From Puniceicoccales bacterium (lineage in GTDB: Bacteria > Verrucomicrobiota > Verrucomicrobiia > Opitutales > JAIRLM01), in assembly GCA_031281635.1 (NCBI GenBank), contig JAITFC010000029.1, positions 1-7,208 on the forward strand: 7,208 nucleotides of DNA. The letters run 5' to 3'. A program made the translations under genes and the position numbers. Of this stretch, positions 5,779 through 7,208 are shown piece by piece. Under the pieces are notes generated by a model that saw nothing but the letters and a program-made list of their open reading frames with translations, was not told the origin of the DNA and did no database searches. How positions within the stretch are numbered: position 1 is the stretch's first letter; each line of letters begins with the position of its first letter.

Positions 5779-7208
5779 GTGGGTCCTATTTTTTCTGAAA
5801 CGACTTACCACGTGGCTTTGTATGCTTCTTTGTCGTGTAAGTTCAATCCACGACAAAGTTTGATAGAGACGGTCATAACACATGCGGCCAAAGTGATTAC
5901 GCGCAATGCAGTTGCCCTCAGATATGGAGAAAATGGCCATCCTTTTCTTGCGTTTCTTGCTGCAATCCCTGGCATAGGGACCATTATGGCTAACTCCATG
6001 CGCAACAACGTTATCATGTTGTTCGCCAACAAAACAGCAGAAATTGTCTCCGCGGCCCGCTCATTAGGTGAACAAGCTACACAAGAGACTATCGCAAATG
6101 CAGCTGCCGACCTCTTCTCTCATTCCGTAAGCGCAACCGCGTCGACACCGCCACCATTAGCAGAGCCATTTCTTACGGGCGAGCAATTAAGAGGTGCAGG
6201 AACTAAATTGTCGCTTTGTGGAGAACCATTGGCAGTTCCAGCTGGTATTTCCGTACAAATAACTAAGCAACCTAATGAAACATGGCAACGTATTACTTTC
6301 AGGAAAGAAGTGTCAAATAGCGACGGCAGCGTGTTTACTAGAGATTGCACCGTTATAGCAACAGACGGGCGGATTCCAAATTGCAATGAAGATCAACTTT
6401 TTCAATTTGGCTTTGATACGCCTTATTTAAAACCGCTGTTTGGACGGAGATTCACAGTGGAAGATCTAAGACAAGAAAATATTCATCTTGGTACCAGCAA
6501 GCACGAATTTCCCAATGAAACATTTCGCTTTCCAGCAAACGTAACAGTAACTTTCACGAAACAACCTGACACCATTGGAACAACGTATATTATGGCTGAA
6601 ATTTCTTGCGGCAATAAAGTATTATATATCCCAATAGAGAGCATGAAAGCCCTAGTCAATAGACGTGAATTTGTCGTTTCCGATGCTGATGCTGCTGCCC
6701 TTACAGAACTTGGAGCAGTAAGAGCAACAGAACAATTTTATGTGGACAAACAAACAATGTCAACAACTCTTAAAGAAGCAATGATTGAGTATCCACAGAT
6801 TCCCGATACATTTCTGCAATTATGCCATCAAGCAAGCACTGAGCGTCGAATGGTCGCATCAGGAGATCAATTTGTTCAGGAATTGAATCATGTTTTTCTA
6901 AATTTCACTAATGCAGGACAAGTCTTGCAATTACGCCAATGGATGGTGGAACATTTGGATGAAGTTATAAATATTTGGAATGGCGATCCAGCAGAAATAG
7001 GCAATGCGTTTTTGCGATTAAACCCAGCTGGGAACCACGTAACAACTTTTCTCGCTGATATGCATCGCAACGGCGTTATTAATACTGTCACAACGCCAGA
7101 TGGAAGGATCATAGAGCTCCCAAAAGCAGATTCTGAACAAACAAATAATCGATTCCGTGCACTACTAGAAATTATTCATGATGCATATCAAACCAACGAG
7201 CTAAGAAC
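5779..7208 (+). CDS. Unknown protein with two beta-rich repeat modules (runs off the right edge)
   Basis: I do not recognise this protein. The frame is open from 5770 to the window end. No ATG occurs before 5986, which has AGGGA six bases upstream; in-frame GTG (5779, 5812, 5893) and TTG (5818, 5830, 5860) codons precede it without clear ribosome binding sites. I give the longest version because the translation upstream of 5986 still looks like protein. Visible parts are a helical N-terminus with a moderately hydrophobic stretch (FLAFLAAIPGIGTIM, 5944-5988), an Ala-rich helix and a T/P linker near 6139-6159. Two diverged modules of about 68 residues follow (6172-6375 and 6451-6657), sharing (L/F)T-x-E-x-LR and PA-x(3)-V-x(2)-TKQP. 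A probably helical region then continues to the edge. Codon endings are AT-richer than in the T3SS genes. A secreted or island-borne protein is possible but unproven. Confidence 0.75.
   Translation, partial: MGPIFSETTYHVALYASLSCKFNPRQSLIETVITHAAKVITRNAVALRYGENGHPFLAFLAAIPGIGTIMANSMRNNVIMLFANKTAEIVSAARSLGEQATQETIANAAADLFSHSVSATASTPPPLAEPFLTGEQLRGAGTKLSLCGEPLAVPAGISVQITKQPNETWQRITFRKEVSNSDGSVFTRDCTVIATDGRIPNCNEDQLFQFGFDTPYLKPLFGRRFTVEDLRQENIHLGTSKHEFPNETFRFPANVTVTFTKQPDTIGTTYIMAEISCGNKVLYIPIESMKALVNRREFVVSDADAAALTELGAVRATEQFYVDKQTMSTTLKEAMIEYPQIPDTFLQLCHQASTERRMVASGDQFVQELNHVFLNFTNAGQVLQLRQWMVEHLDEVINIWNGDPAEIGNAFLRLNPAGNHVTTFLADMHRNGVINTVTTPDGRIIELPKADSEQTNNRFRALLEIIHDAYQTNELR
5828..5858. repeat. 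Perfect 10-bp inverted repeat near the start of the unknown gene
   Basis: CTTTGTCGTG (5828-5837) and CACGACAAAG (5849-5858) are exact reverse complements separated by 11 bases. As RNA this is a stable hairpin; as DNA it could be a dimer-binding operator. No T-run follows, so it is not an intrinsic terminator. It lies inside the reading frame if translation starts upstream, and in the leader if it starts at the TTG at 5860 or the ATG at 5986. Confidence 0.7.
6172..6657 (+). repeat. Two diverged protein repeat modules inside the unknown gene
   Basis: Module 1 (6172-6375) starts LTGEQLR and contains VPAGISVQITKQPNET. Module 2 (6451-6657) starts FTVEDLR and contains FPANVTVTFTKQPDT. Spacing from the opening motif to TKQP is 30 residues in the first and 35 in the second. 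The copies are too far apart at the DNA level for recent duplication. Alternating hydrophobic residues suggest beta strands. Confidence 0.65.

Noticed and set aside
6120..6386. Minus-strand frame of 88 codons, and a similar one at 6888-7112
   Set aside because: Both are antisense to the long plus-strand gene, which has internal protein repeats supporting its frame.
1..7208. CRISPR arrays, transposases, integrases
   Set aside because: No regularly spaced repeats and no transposase or integrase motifs were seen on either strand.

Overview
The window reads as the chromosome of a Gram-negative bacterium with a non-flagellar type III secretion system (T3SS). It carries ordinary housekeeping genes: enolase, class I fructose-bisphosphate aldolase, translation initiation factor IF3 and two tRNAs. 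Between them sits a three-gene operon for the T3SS export gate. The IF3 has basic N-terminal and charged C-terminal extensions, the aldolase is of the FbaB/DhnA type, and the T3SS genes are separated from the rest of their cluster. Together these fit a PVC-group bacterium, with Verrucomicrobiota my best guess, but this placement is inference and only moderately secure.

Layout. Positions 1-375 (minus) hold the N-terminal 125 codons of enolase, cut by the window edge. A 152-base divergent gap separates it from fbaB (528-1589, plus). After a 198-base gap come sctS (1788-2054), sctT (2061-2873) and sctU (2880-3989), with 6-base gaps between them, forming one operon. infC (4099-4731, minus) converges on sctU. 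A 313-base gap containing an imperfect direct repeat leads to tRNA-Gln(CTG) (5045-5118) and tRNA-Pro(TGG) (5119-5196), which touch with no spacer. A probable terminator follows at 5246-5271.

From about 5200 the character changes. The sequence becomes AT-richer, there are about 580 bases with no convincing gene, and then a long reading frame runs off the right edge (about 5779-7208, 477 codons). I do not recognise its product. It contains two diverged copies of a beta-rich module that share a T-K-Q-P motif, followed by a probably helical region. Its start is unclear, and a perfect 10-bp inverted repeat lies at 5828-5858 within or just before its 5' end.

How the parts relate. Enolase and aldolase are both glycolytic/gluconeogenic enzymes, and their divergent arrangement could allow shared control. 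SctS, SctT and SctU together form part of the inner-membrane export gate and substrate-specificity switch of an injectisome. Their usual partner SctR is not immediately upstream and must lie elsewhere if the system works. The unknown right-hand gene may belong to an island beginning after the tRNA pair. A secreted role is possible, but nothing in the sequence proves it.
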